A stretch of 64,000 nucleotides of DNA from an uncultured Mucilaginibacter sp. (lineage in GTDB: Bacteria; Bacteroidota; Bacteroidia; Sphingobacteriales; Sphingobacteriaceae). Position 1 is the first letter of the stretch, and every line of letters starts with the position of its first letter. Where the stretch lies: positions 1 to 64,000 of the forward strand of contig CAITEP010000029.1 in NCBI GenBank assembly GCA_903891475.1. The letters are read 5' to 3'. Shown here in pieces: positions 52,052 through 63,300 of this stretch. The notes beneath the pieces are model-generated. The model saw nothing but the letters and a program-made list of their open reading frames with translations. It was not told the DNA's origin and did no database searches. The translations under genes were made by a program, and so were the position numbers.

Positions 52052-54529
52052 TCAGCCAAAATTTTTCACCATTTTGGCGATGCGCTCTTCGAGCGTTTCG
52101 GTAGTAAGACGTTCCCTGCCTAAGCTATCCACCATTATTGGAAAGGCAAAAGGGGTAGGTTTTTCAATGGTTTTGAGTATGATGTTTTGCGTACCTATAC
52201 GTCTCAATGCTTCTCGCATCCTAAATTCTTCCAATTGAAATGAGAGCGCTTCGTTATATGATTGCCGTATCAGTATATTATCAGGTTCATACTCGCTAAA
52301 AACATCAAAAAGCAGGGAGGTGGAGGCTTGCAAATGCTTGTTTTTAATAGGCTGACCCGGGTAACCTGTAAAAACCAATCCACCTATATGCGCGATATCC
52401 CGAAACCGCCTGCGTGCCATTTCATTGGCGTTTAGGCTTAATAAAATATCATCCAAAAGGTTATTAGCCGATAAAAAGGAGGCATCTTCTAAAAATTCTT
52501 CAATGGGTATATCTTGGTCGGTTAGTAATTCGAACCCATAATCGTTCATAGCGATAGAGAATGTGGCCGATTTTACCTTGCTGATGCGATAAGCTAATAA
52601 AGAAGCCATTCCCTCATGCACCAACCTACCTTCGAACGGATAAAATAATAAATGATGCCCTTCGCGGGATTTGAATGATTCAATCAAAAATTCATTGCTT
52701 TGTGGCAGATGTGATAGAGAGGCTTGTAGATTAAATAATGGCTTTAACGCGATTACCTCTTCATCAACTTCCAGTCCATGTGCCACCTCATCCAGTTTAT
52801 CACGAAACACGGCTGATAATTGGGATGACAAAGGCATGCGCCCACCCATCCAGCTAGGTATCAATCCTTTTTTAGCGTTCGATTTTTTTACAAAGGCGGT
52901 CATTTCCTTTACCCGTACAAATTCAAGACTACGCCCCGCAAACCAAAAAACATCGCCAGCCTTTAGTTTTGATACAAAGGATTCCTCGATGGTACCTAAA
53001 CTGCCCCCGCTCAACCATTTTATCCGAATGCTCATTTCGCTGGTGATGGTGCCTATGCTTAATCGGTGGCGCATAGCTACCCTGCGGCTGTTTACTTTAA
53101 AAAGCCCGTTAAGCACCTCTACCTTTAAAAATTCGTCGTACTGGGCCAGGGTTTTACCACCAGTGGTAATAAAATCAAGCAGACTGTTAAATTCCTTTCG
53201 AGTTAGGTCGGCAAAGGCATAAGTGCCGAGTACCTCATTAAATAATTCATCGGCTCTAAAACCTTCGGAAACGGCTAGGGTTACCATATATTGTACCAAT
53301 ACATCCATCGCCAGTAATAGCGGGTCTCGGCTTTCAAAAATGCCATCTTTAATACCCTGTTTAAGGGCGGCGCCTTCCAGTAATTCGAGCGAATGGGTAG
53401 GTACAAAGTACGCCTTTGATACTGCGCCCGGATGGTGACCACTCCGCCCGGCACGCTGCATAAATCGGGCTACTCCTTTGGGGCTACCCACTTGTATAAC
53501 GGTATCAACCGGACGAAAATCGACCCCTAAATCTAAACTTGATGTGCATACTACTAGTTTAAGAGCTTGGGCATGGAGCGCTTGCTCCACCCAATTACGC
53601 AAATCATTATCCAAAGAGCCATGGTGCATAGCCATAATGCCCGCATATTCGGGGTAATTGTCTAAAATGGCGTGGTACCAAATTTCGGATTGTGCGCGGG
53701 TATTGGTAAAAATCAAGGTAGTAACACTTTTGGCGACTAATTCCATTACTTGGGGTAAAAGCTTTAAACCGATGTGCCCTGCCCAGCTATAACTCTCTAT
53801 ATTTTCGGGGATGATGGATTTAATTTCCAGCTTTTTTTCGAGCTGCGCCCTCACCATTTTTATCTTGGTGTTGGGGAAATTATTCCCCAGTAAAACCTCT
53901 GCCGCTTGCTCTAAATTGCCTATGGTGGCACTGATGCCCCAAATTTTTAACCCCAATTGTGGACGATTATTTTGCGCGATTGCCTTTAATTTCGACAAGC
54001 CTAACTCCACCTGTACACCGCGTTTGGTGCCCAAAAGTTCGTGCCATTCATCAATCACCACTACCTCCAGTTTCTCGAACATTTTTGGGTATTCCTTTTG
54101 AGCCAGCATCAAGTGCAAGCTTTCGGGGGTGGTGAGCAGTATTTCGGGTAGTTTTTTTTTGAGGGCTTGTTTTTCGGCAGCGGAGGTATCGCCCGTACGC
54201 GCACCAATTTTCCAGGGGAGTCCTAATTCGTCGCAAACCTCCTGCATGGCCTTTTTTATATCGTTGGTTAGTGCTCGCAATGGGGTAATCCAAAGCATGA
54301 GCAAGCCATTATTTTTTTGATGCTGATAGCTATCGGGATGTTCGTTGATATATCCTGCCAAAAAAGGCAGAAACAAAGCCATGGTTTTACCACTGCCGGT
54401 AGGCGCGTTCAACAAGCCCGAAAAACCGCCCAAATAAGTGGCCTCCATCTCCTGCTGAAAGGTAAATTGTTCCCAGTTTTTTTGCTGGTACCAGTTTGCT
54501 ATTACCTGTTGCCCTGTTGTTTTTACCAT
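52052..54529 (-). CDS. Ligase-associated DNA damage response DEXH-box helicase
   Basis: An 825-residue superfamily 2 helicase of the Lhr-like group normally encoded with an ATP-dependent ligase, a metallophosphoesterase and an exonuclease in a DNA-repair operon. It has a Q-region FTFQQEMEATYLGGFSGLLN, Walker A APTGSGKTM (about 41-49), motif II VVIDEWHELLGTKRG (DEWH, about 157-171), motif III WGISATIGNLEQA, motif IV-VI LVVCTSSLDLGVDFRPVDTV and FMQRAGRSGHHPG. The family's partner genes are not next to it in this window; selD lies upstream. Confidence 0.92.
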   Translation of the reverse strand: MVKTTGQQVIANWYQQKNWEQFTFQQEMEATYLGGFSGLLNAPTGSGKTMALFLPFLAGYINEHPDSYQHQKNNGLLMLWITPLRALTNDIKKAMQEVCDELGLPWKIGARTGDTSAAEKQALKKKLPEILLTTPESLHLMLAQKEYPKMFEKLEVVVIDEWHELLGTKRGVQVELGLSKLKAIAQNNRPQLGLKIWGISATIGNLEQAAEVLLGNNFPNTKIKMVRAQLEKKLEIKSIIPENIESYSWAGHIGLKLLPQVMELVAKSVTTLIFTNTRAQSEIWYHAILDNYPEYAGIMAMHHGSLDNDLRNWVEQALHAQALKLVVCTSSLDLGVDFRPVDTVIQVGSPKGVARFMQRAGRSGHHPGAVSKAYFVPTHSLELLEGAALKQGIKDGIFESRDPLLLAMDVLVQYMVTLAVSEGFRADELFNEVLGTYAFADLTRKEFNSLLDFITTGGKTLAQYDEFLKVEVLNGLFKVNSRRVAMRHRLSIGTITSEMSIRIKWLSGGSLGTIEESFVSKLKAGDVFWFAGRSLEFVRVKEMTAFVKKSNAKKGLIPSWMGGRMPLSSQLSAVFRDKLDEVAHGLEVDEEVIALKPLFNLQASLSHLPQSNEFLIESFKSREGHHLLFYPFEGRLVHEGMASLLAYRISKVKSATFSIAMNDYGFELLTDQDIPIEEFLEDASFLSANNLLDDILLSLNANEMARRRFRDIAHIGGLVFTGYPGQPIKNKHLQASTSLLFDVFSEYEPDNILIRQSYNEALSFQLEEFRMREALRRIGTQNIILKTIEKPTPFAFPIMVDSLGRERLTTETLEERIAKMVKNFG

Positions 54530-54568
54530 TTGGCTGTTTCAGTTATCCTTATAAAACAACAACCTAAT

Positions 54569-55618
54569 TTAAATCACCTCAATGCTATGTTTGCCAACTT
54601 TCGGTTGTAAAGTACCTATGGAAGCAATACAATTTGAGTCGATATGGTTCTCTTTCAATATATGCTCAAATGATTCGATGCCATCTTCCTCCACCGCAAT
54701 GAGTAAGCCACCACTGGTTTGTGGGTCGGCCAGGATATGTTTTTGTTGTTCGGTAATTGCGACTATTTTTTGTCCGTAACTTTTCCAATTGCGAACGGTA
54801 CCACCCGGTATACAACCTTGCTCCAGGTAGCTGGTGATTGATTCAATCTTGGGCACTTTATCAAATTCAATAACCGCTTGCAGGTTACTACCCTCGCACA
54901 TTTCGCTGAGGTGCCCAAGCAGCCCAAAGCCTGTAACATCGGTCATGGCTTTTACTTGCGGCAAATTGCTAAGTACTTCGCCTATTTTATTGAGTTTGCA
55001 CATGCTGTTTAAGGCAATTAGTGCGTCTTCCGGTTTTAAAACGCCCTTTTTTTGCGCCGTGCTAAGTATTCCCACACCTAAGGCTTTGGTAAGGTATAGT
55101 TTGCAACCTGTGGTAGCGGTAGAGTTTTTTTTGAGATTATTAACCGCTACCATGCCATTTACCGCCAAACCAAAAACTGGTTCGGGGCAGTCAATGCTAT
55201 GCCCCCCGGCAAGGGTAATACCCGCTTCGGCACAGATAGCACGAGCGCCTTCCAATACTTTTTGGGCAACTTCGGCAGGAATTTTATCAATTGGCCATCC
55301 TAAAATGGCAATGGCTAAAACAGGCTTTCCACCCATGGCATACACATCGCTAATGGCGTTGGCGGATGCTATCCGCCCAAAATCATAAGCATCATCCACT
55401 ATGGGCATAAAAAAATCGGTGGTTGAGATGAGGGCCATGCCATTGCCTAAATCAAGCACCGCGGCATCATCACGGGTATCATTACCAACCAATAGGTTTG
55501 GGTCGGCTTGCTGCTTAATGGGACTATGTAAGATGGTATCCAATACCGCCGGACTAATCTTACAACCGCATCCCGCTCCGTGCGAATATTGTGTGAGTTT
55601 TATATCGCTAATGTTCAT
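54569..55618 (-). CDS. selD: Selenide, water dikinase
   Basis: A 349-residue SelD that makes selenophosphate from selenide and ATP. The catalytic GAGCGCK (Cys17, Lys20) uses Cys where some homologues have selenocysteine. [40 protein letters not shown] (metal site) and [20 protein letters not shown] are standard. It is paired with mnmH, its likely only consumer here: no selA, selB or tRNA-Sec gene is seen in the window. Confidence 0.96.
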   Translation of the reverse strand: MNISDIKLTQYSHGAGCGCKISPAVLDTILHSPIKQQADPNLLVGNDTRDDAAVLDLGNGMALISTTDFFMPIVDDAYDFGRIASANAISDVYAMGGKPVLAIAILGWPIDKIPAEVAQKVLEGARAICAEAGITLAGGHSIDCPEPVFGLAVNGMVAVNNLKKNSTATTGCKLYLTKALGVGILSTAQKKGVLKPEDALIALNSMCKLNKIGEVLSNLPQVKAMTDVTGFGLLGHLSEMCEGSNLQAVIEFDKVPKIESITSYLEQGCIPGGTVRNWKSYGQKIVAITEQQKHILADPQTSGGLLIAVEEDGIESFEHILKENHIDSNCIASIGTLQPKVGKHSIEVI

Positions 55619-55638
55619 GGTTTTTATAACTGCTTGTT

Positions 55639-56664
55639 TTATACTTGTTTAAATTCAGTAATTAATAAATCGGCAATTTCTTCGTTGCTTTTGTTTGCGC
55701 AATCAACTAGTATAATATTATCATCACCGCGTTTATTCAAGCCGTTTCTATAGGTTTTATCATAGTAAGTTAAAACCAAACGGATAAAATCGTCCATCCT
55801 ATCTTCCTCTATGGCAATCAGCGCATTTTTGGTTTGCAGCGGACCGAGGCGCTTCCCTATTTTTAGGGTGCAATCCTTCAAAAAATCTTTGTTCAGTACA
55901 CCATATTCATTCACCAAAAAAGCTACCCTTACTTCCAACGGAACATTAATGGCGATAACCTTACAATCGCGCATTTGGCGCCATAGAGTATTAGGGATAA
56001 TCATTTTACCAATTGTAATGCTTTCATCCTCCAGCCATATTACTTCATCTTGATTTAATTTGGCTAATTGCGTACCTAGGTTATTTTCGAACTGCTCTTG
56101 GGTTGGTTGCACCAAATAATTCATAGAACCAAAGGTTGAACCTTGATGCTGCGCGATATCTTCCAAATCAACCACTTGTTCGCCCTTTTGTTTTAGTAAT
56201 TGTAAAATTTTGGTTTTGCCCGAACCTGTTAATCCGCCTAAAATTTGTAATCTGTAATTTTTTACAAAAGCCCCTCTTATCCACTCGCGGTATTTTTTAT
56301 AGCCACCTTGTAACAGGTAAACATCAAACCCATATAAGTTTAATGCCCATGCCATGGCACCGCTACGCATGCCTCCCCGCCAACAGTGCACCGCTATTTT
56401 TTTATCGGGGGCAATTTGGAGCGCTTGCCTAATAAAACCCGACCATTTATTGCCTGTTAAATCAAAACCTAATAAAATAGCTTGCTCTCTACCTATTTGT
56501 TTATAAGTAGTACCCACCTGTATACGTTCTTCATTGCTAAACAAGGGGATATTATAAGCACCGCAAATATGCCCCTGCTCAAACTCTGAAGGGGTGCGCA
56601 CATCAACTACCGGGATAGTTTTATCCAATTCAACTAGGGCACTTACATCAACGTTTTTTATCAT
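55639..56664 (-). CDS. mnmH: tRNA 2-selenouridine synthase
   Basis: A protein of about 341 residues that exchanges sulfur for selenium at tRNA wobble 2-thiouridine. The start at 56664 ([20 protein letters not shown]) is preferred over an in-frame ATG 36 codons upstream because the rhodanese domain begins there. The rhodanese part has [20 protein letters not shown] and the active-site [17 protein letters not shown] (Cys about 98); a P-loop part has [16 protein letters not shown] (about 149-164) and [14 protein letters not shown]. It follows the usual SelU layout and sits 20 bp upstream of selD. Confidence 0.95.
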   Translation of the reverse strand: MIKNVDVSALVELDKTIPVVDVRTPSEFEQGHICGAYNIPLFSNEERIQVGTTYKQIGREQAILLGFDLTGNKWSGFIRQALQIAPDKKIAVHCWRGGMRSGAMAWALNLYGFDVYLLQGGYKKYREWIRGAFVKNYRLQILGGLTGSGKTKILQLLKQKGEQVVDLEDIAQHQGSTFGSMNYLVQPTQEQFENNLGTQLAKLNQDEVIWLEDESITIGKMIIPNTLWRQMRDCKVIAINVPLEVRVAFLVNEYGVLNKDFLKDCTLKIGKRLGPLQTKNALIAIEEDRMDDFIRLVLTYYDKTYRNGLNKRGDDNIILVDCANKSNEEIADLLITEFKQV

Positions 56665-56765
56665 AGCTAATACGGTTGCCAAAAGTACATGTTTAATAGT
56701 AGCAATTCCAAAATGATGGTTTAAACCACAAATTTTCATAACTTGCAGCCCCAAACAACAATAGT

Positions 56766-57992
56766 TTGACATTTCAGGATTTTCAGTTTAACGAACATTT
56801 AGCCGAAGGCATTTCGAGTATGGGGTACACCACCCCTACACCCATTCAGGAAATGGCCATCCCCATTATTTTAGAGGGAAATGATATTATTGCCTGCGCC
56901 CAGACCGGTACTGGTAAAACAGGCGCCTATTTATTGCCTGTGCTCGATTTTATCAGCAAAAATAAAAAACACCATACCAGTGCATTGGTTTTAGCACCCA
57001 CCCGTGAGCTTGCCCAACAAATTGACCAACAAGTGGAAGGCCTGGCCTATTTTACTGGCATCAGCTCGATAGCTGTTTTTGGAGGTGGCGATGGTATTGC
57101 CTACGAGCAACAACGCCGTGGCATACAAAACAATGTTGATATTATAATTGCCACACCAGGCAGGTTGATTGCGCACTTAACCTCCGGCGTTTTAAAGCTG
57201 AACCATTTAACCCATTTGATTTTAGACGAAGCCGACCGCATGCTCGACATGGGCTTTTCGGACGATATCATGAAAATTATCAGCTATCTGCCAAAAACTC
57301 GTCAGACTTTGCTTTTTTCGGCTACCATGCCAGGGCGCATCCGCACCTTGGCTAAAACGGTTTTAAACAACCCAAAACAGGTAAATATTGCCATATCGCA
57401 ACCCGCGGTTGGTATCGACCAGCAGATATACCGTGCACACAATCAGCAAAAAACACCTTTATTACTGTATTTACTAAAAAACGGTGCTTATGCAAGTACC
57501 ATCATATTTGCTTCGCGAAAGGAAATTGTTAAAGATTTGGCCAGGGAATTAAAAGCGGCGAAGGTAAATGTAAGCGCTTTCCATTCGGACTTGGAACAAA
57601 AGGAGCGGGAAGAAATTCTTCTCAACTTTAAAAACAAACAACTACCCGTAATTATAGGTACTGATGCCCTTTCGCGAGGAATTGATGTGGAAGGGATTGA
57701 CCTAGTTATAAACTACGACGTACCCGGCGACCCGGAAGATTACATACACCGTATAGGCCGTACCGCACGTGCCGCTACAACGGGCACCGCCATTACTTTT
57801 GTGAATCACCGCGACGAGCGAAAGCTAAAAAGTATAGAGGAGCTCATCAGCAAACCAATTCGTTTAATTGCCATCCCTGATGAATTGGCACATATTGAAA
57901 TGGTAAAACAGGAACAAAACAAAAACCATAGTGCTCGCCGAGACAGGCCATCAAAAGGAAGATGGCAAAATAACAAACCAAAAAAGCAGTAA
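56766..57992 (+). CDS. rhlE: DEAD-box RNA helicase, RhlE type
   Basis: A 408-residue ATP-dependent RNA helicase. The start appears to be TTG (TTGACATTTCAG, giving MTFQDFQFNEHL), since the first ATG would remove the Q-motif's leading aromatic residue. Motifs: Q GYTTPTPIQ, I AQTGTGKT (about 45-52), Ia PTRELA, II LDEADRMLDMGF (about 149-160), III SAT, V TDALSRGIDVEGIDLVINYD, VI YIHRIGRTAR. The C-terminal tail is basic (SARRDRPSKGRWQNNKPKKQ). It is divergent from mnmH. Confidence 0.95.
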   Translation: MTFQDFQFNEHLAEGISSMGYTTPTPIQEMAIPIILEGNDIIACAQTGTGKTGAYLLPVLDFISKNKKHHTSALVLAPTRELAQQIDQQVEGLAYFTGISSIAVFGGGDGIAYEQQRRGIQNNVDIIIATPGRLIAHLTSGVLKLNHLTHLILDEADRMLDMGFSDDIMKIISYLPKTRQTLLFSATMPGRIRTLAKTVLNNPKQVNIAISQPAVGIDQQIYRAHNQQKTPLLLYLLKNGAYASTIIFASRKEIVKDLARELKAAKVNVSAFHSDLEQKEREEILLNFKNKQLPVIIGTDALSRGIDVEGIDLVINYDVPGDPEDYIHRIGRTARAATTGTAITFVNHRDERKLKSIEELISKPIRLIAIPDELAHIEMVKQEQNKNHSARRDRPSKGRWQNNKPKKQ

Positions 57993-58157
57993 AATTTCCG
58001 CTTCGTAAAATTTATAACAAATTCTTCCTCCAATAAACTCGATTAATATTAACGCAACTTTTTAATTTTCAATTTCGTATTACGACTCCATTGTGCTAAT
58101 TTTAGTACAAGGTTTAGTTAATCCAATTATTAATGGTTATTTGAAAATTTATTAGCA

Positions 58158-58544
58158 ATGATGCTGTTTAGTAAAAGTGAGCGGGTGCTATTGATTAGTC
58201 CACATATTTTTTCCATACCTATTATAACAGCGCAAATGCAGGTTAAGCATGTAGACATGCTTGAAAAAGTGTTCCCCGCTTTGTACGAAACAGTTCCGCA
58301 CATCATTGTGTTTAATTATGATAGCTTTAAAGAAGCCGCTCCAAGGTTTTTGGCGCGCATACGCGGCAATCGCTTTTACGATAAAACAAAAATATACGGT
58401 TACAAAACAAAACCCGAACCCAGGACAGATGAATACCTGATAAGTCTTGGCATCAATTTCTTGATTTACAAAACCGAAATAGCAGAAAAAAAAGAACCCC
58501 TCCAATTGGTGAATAGCCTAAGATTTGGCGATGCCGTCAATTAA
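58158..58544 (+). CDS. Hypothetical protein, possibly receiver-like fold
   Basis: A 128-residue soluble protein beginning MMLFSKSERVLLISPHIFSI. Alternating strands (RVLLISPH, HIIVFNYD, NRFYDKTKIYGYK, GINFLIYKTEI) and helices suggest a Rossmann/receiver-like fold, but the phospho-acceptor Asp pattern of response regulators is not evident. No family recognised. It stands alone between rhlE and serS, converging with serS. Confidence 0.6.
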   Translation: MMLFSKSERVLLISPHIFSIPIITAQMQVKHVDMLEKVFPALYETVPHIIVFNYDSFKEAAPRFLARIRGNRFYDKTKIYGYKTKPEPRTDEYLISLGINFLIYKTEIAEKKEPLQLVNSLRFGDAVN

Positions 58545-58580
58545 AGGGGATCCGCTTATTTTATTCGTTTTAAATAAACG

Positions 58581-59852
58581 CTAGTTTATCCATTCAAATT
58601 TAGTGTACGGCACTAATGCCTCCGGCACTTTTATACCATTCTCCGTCTGATTATTTTCGAGCAAGGTTGCTACTATGCGTGGTAAGGCAAGCGCGCTACC
58701 ATTTAAGGTATGAGCCAATTGCGTTTTACCTTCGGCATTACGGAACCTGAGTTTTAAACGATTGCTTTGAAAAGTTTCGAAGTTTGAAACAGATGAAACC
58801 TCCAACCAACGTTGCTGCGCCGCGCTCCATGTTTCCATATCATAAGTTAAGGCAGATGCAAAACCCATATCGCCACCGCATAAACGCAACACACGGTAAG
58901 GCAAACCAAGGTTTTGTAATAAGCCTTGCACATGCAAACTCATTTTTTCCAAGGTTTCGTATGATTTATCGGGATGCTCTATTTGTACAATCTCTACCTT
59001 ATCAAATTGGTGCAGGCGGTTTAAACCCCTAACATGCGCGCCATACGAGCCAGCTTCCCTGCGGAAACAAGGGGTGTAGCCACAGTTTTTTACCGGTAGC
59101 TCATCCGCTTTTAAAATTACATCGCGGTACAGATTGGTAATAGGCACTTCGGCAGTAGGGATTAAAAATAAATTATCCAAGCCTACAAAATACATTTGTC
59201 CTTCTTTATCCGGTAATTGCCCGGTGCCGAAACCAGAGGCTTCGTTTACCATTAAAGGTACCACCATTTCGCTGTAACCCGCTTTTTCGGCCTCATCAAT
59301 AAAATAATTTATTAGGGCTCTTTGCAATTTGGCCCCCTTGTTTTTATAAACCGGGAAACCTGCCCCGGTAATTTTTACCCCAAGTTCAAAATCAATCAGG
59401 TTATACTTCGCGGCTAGTTCCCAGTGGGGTAGTGCGTTTTCACCTAATAAAGGCTTATCGCCATGCTCTAATACAATCTCGTTTTCTTCGGGTGTGAGCC
59501 CTGCAGGAACCGATTGATGGGGCAAATTAGGCAAAAGCACCAATTTTTGTTGCAAAGCTTCCTCAATAGCGGTTAATTGATCGCCAAAATTTTTAATATC
59601 TTCTTTCCAAGTGCCTGTTTTTGCTTTCAGCGCTTCCGCTTCTTCTTTTTTACCGTTGCGCATAAAATCACCAATTTGCTTAGCGGCTGAATTGGCCTCG
59701 GCGGCAACATTATCCATACTGGTTTGGGTCGATCGGCGTTGATCGTCTAGTGAAATAATTTCATCAATCAAATCAAGTTGTTTGAAATTTTTCACAGTCA
59801 AACGTTCTAAAACTTTTTCCCTGTTTTCGCGGATAAAACTTACTTGCAGCAT
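58581..59852 (-). CDS. serS: Serine--tRNA ligase
   Basis: A 423-residue class II aminoacyl-tRNA synthetase. An N-terminal coiled-coil tRNA-binding arm (about 25-105, MDNVAAEANSAAKQIGDFMR) is followed by the catalytic core with GFPVYKNKGAKLQRALINYF (motif 1 region), LPDKEGQMYFV, TAEVPITN, motif 2 CFRREAGSYGAHVRGLNRLHQF (about 263-284; cited as the FRREAGSYG core) and motif 3 NGSALALPRIVATLLEN (about 386-402). Complete. A -7 box TATCTTTG lies 16 bp upstream. Confidence 0.97.
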   Translation of the reverse strand: MLQVSFIRENREKVLERLTVKNFKQLDLIDEIISLDDQRRSTQTSMDNVAAEANSAAKQIGDFMRNGKKEEAEALKAKTGTWKEDIKNFGDQLTAIEEALQQKLVLLPNLPHQSVPAGLTPEENEIVLEHGDKPLLGENALPHWELAAKYNLIDFELGVKITGAGFPVYKNKGAKLQRALINYFIDEAEKAGYSEMVVPLMVNEASGFGTGQLPDKEGQMYFVGLDNLFLIPTAEVPITNLYRDVILKADELPVKNCGYTPCFRREAGSYGAHVRGLNRLHQFDKVEIVQIEHPDKSYETLEKMSLHVQGLLQNLGLPYRVLRLCGGDMGFASALTYDMETWSAAQQRWLEVSSVSNFETFQSNRLKLRFRNAEGKTQLAHTLNGSALALPRIVATLLENNQTENGIKVPEALVPYTKFEWIN

Positions 59853-59867
59853 AAATTAATTTTTTTG

Positions 59868-59875
59868 CAAAGATA
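59868..59875 (-). promoter_or_regulatory. -7 promoter element of serS
   Basis: TATCTTTG on the minus strand matches TAnnTTTG exactly, predicting a very short leader of about 10 bases; no clear -33 box. Confidence 0.45.
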
Positions 59876-60307
59876 CAATTTGATGATTGTTTATGGCTTA
59901 GGGACTTTTATAAATTCATGATTTTATTTGTTAAGAAAACAAAAATATTTAAGTAACAAATAGTAAAATAATTACTTAAATAGAATATCGAAGGATAAAT
60001 TATTAATGCATGGGATGAAATTTCATTTGTTTTAAAACTAAAAGATAAATTTTTATTTCACCTATCAAATGTTTTATACTTATTTTTTGACGGCCTTCAA
60101 TTGCCTGAATTTTGTTAATTAATTATGTCTATTTAAAATTAAGATAAAATGGAAATAAATTTAATGCTTCCTTAGAATAATAAATTTATTTGTCCTATTT
60201 TTAGGATTTAAATAAGGGAATCAAATTTAAACCTGGATTATTGTTCTTAATTACAATCTTATAACAAGAAAAATAAAAGAATCAAATCCTAGTACTTTAT
60301 CATACAT
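59876..60307. other. AT-rich intergenic region before the NHL-repeat gene
   Basis: About 430 bp of strongly AT-rich DNA without a supported gene. It must contain the promoter of the gene at 60308, but no exact TAnnTTTG in the plus direction was found; TTTATTTG at about 60187-60194 is one base off. No repeats or hairpins stand out. Confidence 0.4.
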
Positions 60308-63300
60308 ATGAAACAAAATTACTTCTTACACAAAAAGAATAGTATCACGCTATTTTATTTAAAGCTTTTATTTGTCCTTAATTTTTTTGCATGGCCAACA
60401 ATATTATCTGCCCAAGCTCCAAAAATTAGTTACACGGCCTCACAAACCTATACAGCAGGTACTGCAATTACTCCTTTAGGTCCGACAAATACTGGTGGTG
60501 TGGTACCATCAGTTATATACCAAAATGTAAGTACATTTGCAGGAAATGGTTCAAACGGGTCTTCTAATGGTACTGGTACAGAAGCAAGTTTTAGTAATCC
60601 ATATGGAGTAGCTACTGATGCCGCAGGAAATGTTTATATTGCTGATAGTAACAATAATTTAATACGCAAAATTACCCCTTCCGGACTAGTAACTATCCTT
60701 GCAGGTAGTGGTTCACCTGGTTCCTCAAACGGATTAGGTATGAATGCTAGTTTTAGAACTCCACAAGGTATAGCAGTTGATGCAAATGGAAATGTTTATG
60801 TTGCTGATACTTTTAATAACCTGATACGCAAAATTGACCAATCTGGAAATGTAAGTACATTAGCGGGCAGTGGCTATAGTGGTGCTAACAATGGATATGG
60901 GACAGCCGCAAGCTTTAATAGTCCAACTGCTATTGCTTCAGATGCTGCCGGCAATGTTTATGTTACCGATTATGGCAATAATCAAATCAGGAAAATTGAT
61001 AATACCGGGCTTGTTTCTACCCTGGCTGGTAGCGGAGCTTATGGATCATCAAATGGCAATGGTTACTCAGTAAGTTTTTATCTACCAAAAGGTATTGCTG
61101 TAGATGCTTCAGGCTATATCTATGTGGCAGATACCTATAATAACTTAATCCGTAAAATTGATAATTCTGGAAACGTAACTACTTTTGCCGGTACAGGTTA
61201 TAGCGGCTCACAAAACGGGAATATTGCAAACGCGACTTTTAATTCGCCAATTGGTTTAACAATTGATCAGGTTGGCAATATCTATGTATCAGAATTCTAC
61301 AATAACCAAATCAGAAAAATTGACCAATCTGGCAATGTAACTACCTTTGCCGGAAACGGATCAACTGGTTCAATAAATGGAATCGGTAATGCATCAAATT
61401 TTAGTAATCCTGCAGGGATAGCGATGGATGCACAGGGTAATTTGTACATTGCTGATAATAGTAATAATCTCATCCGCAAAATTTCTACATTCGGATATTC
61501 ACAAATTACTCCTGTTCTTCCTTCTGGTCTTACTTTTGAGGCTACCACTGGAATCATAAAAGGTACGCCTTTGCATGCAAATAATAACACAACTTATACA
61601 GTAAGTGCTTACAATAAATCAGGCAGCAGCACTGCAACTTTTAGTATTTCGATATCACCAGGTACCCCAAGTATCAGCTCATTTAATCCCACTAATGCAG
61701 GAACTGGCACTTCTATCACCATTTTAGGAACTGGCTTTACTGGCACAACAGCGGTAAATTTTGGTGGAATTAGTGCCCAAAGTTTTACAGTGTTATCTGA
61801 CACCGTAATAATTGCTAAGGTAGGGTCGGGAGCTACTGGTGCAGTTTCATTAACAACAAGAGGGAGTGCTCCTTCATTAAATGGATTTAATTATATTGTT
61901 GCACCCAATATAAGTTATCCTTCAACACAATCATACATAGCAGGTACAGCAATAACTACTATAGCTCCAACCAATAAGGGTGGGGCCATACCTTCAAATC
62001 CTTATGCTCAGGTTAGTACTTTTGCTGGGAATGGGACGCCTGGTTCTGTAAACGGGAAGGGTACAGCGGCAAGTTTTGGTTGTAATAGTGTGGCTGCTGA
62101 CCTTTTTGGTAATATTTATGTAGCTGATGCTAGAAATAGTGTGATAAAGAAAATTGACCCATCCGGAAACGTAACAACATTTGCGGGAAGTGGTGTACTA
62201 GGTTCAACAAATGGCAATGGTACCCTGGCAACTTTTAATAATCCCCAAGGTATTGCCACTGATGTAAATGGTAATGTTTATGTAGCTGATACATTTAACA
62301 ATATTATTCGAAAAATTGATCCATCTGGTAATGTTACAACCCTGGCCGGAAATGGACAAAGTGGAGCTAATAATGGTGTTGGTTTGTCAGCAAGTTTTTA
62401 TTATCCATTTGGGGTTGCAACAGATATTGCTGGTAACGTATATGTTGCTGATGCCTTTAATAATAAAATACGCAAGATTGATTTAGCAGGAAATGTAACT
62501 ACCTTTGCGGGAAGCGGATCAAATTATTACGGTGCAGGAAATGATTTTTATAATCCTACAGAAGTATCAGTTGATATTTCGGGAAATGTTTATGTAGCGG
62601 ATGCTAATAACAACCGAATTCGCAAAATTACTCCTTCGGGTCAAATAACTACCATAGCAGGAAGTGGGTTAGCCGGATATGGTGATGGTACAGGAACTGC
62701 TGCGGTTTTCAACAATCCAAGGGGTTTAGTAGTAGATGCCTTAGGAAATGTTTACGTTACTGATGGTGGTAATAATATAATTAGAAGGATTGATCCGAAT
62801 GGCGTAGTATCAACCTTTGCAGGAACTAGAGCGCAAGGCGCAGACGATGGTAATATTGGAACCGCAAATTTTAATAATCCAACTGGCATTACAATTGATG
62901 CTTCAGGTAATTTATGTGTGGCTGATGCGGGAAATAACATTATACGTAAAATAACGACAATAGGCTATTCAACAATAAGTCCCAGTCTTCCTTCCGGCCT
63001 TAATTTCGATCCAACAAGCGGAACCATTAGTGGTACACCAAAACATGGTAGCGCTACCACAACCTACTCGGTATCAGCTTACAATTTAGTTGGTAGCAGC
63101 ACAGCAACTTTTAGTATAAGTGTAACTCCTGGTCCACCAAGCATAAGTTCATTTAACCCAACAACAGCTGGCACCGGAACATTAGTGTCCATTTTAGGTT
63201 CAGGGTTCACTGGTACAACATCCGTAAGCTTTGGAAGTATTAGTGCACAAAGTTTTACTGTACTTTCTGATACCGTAATTACCGCCATAGTTGGCGTGGG

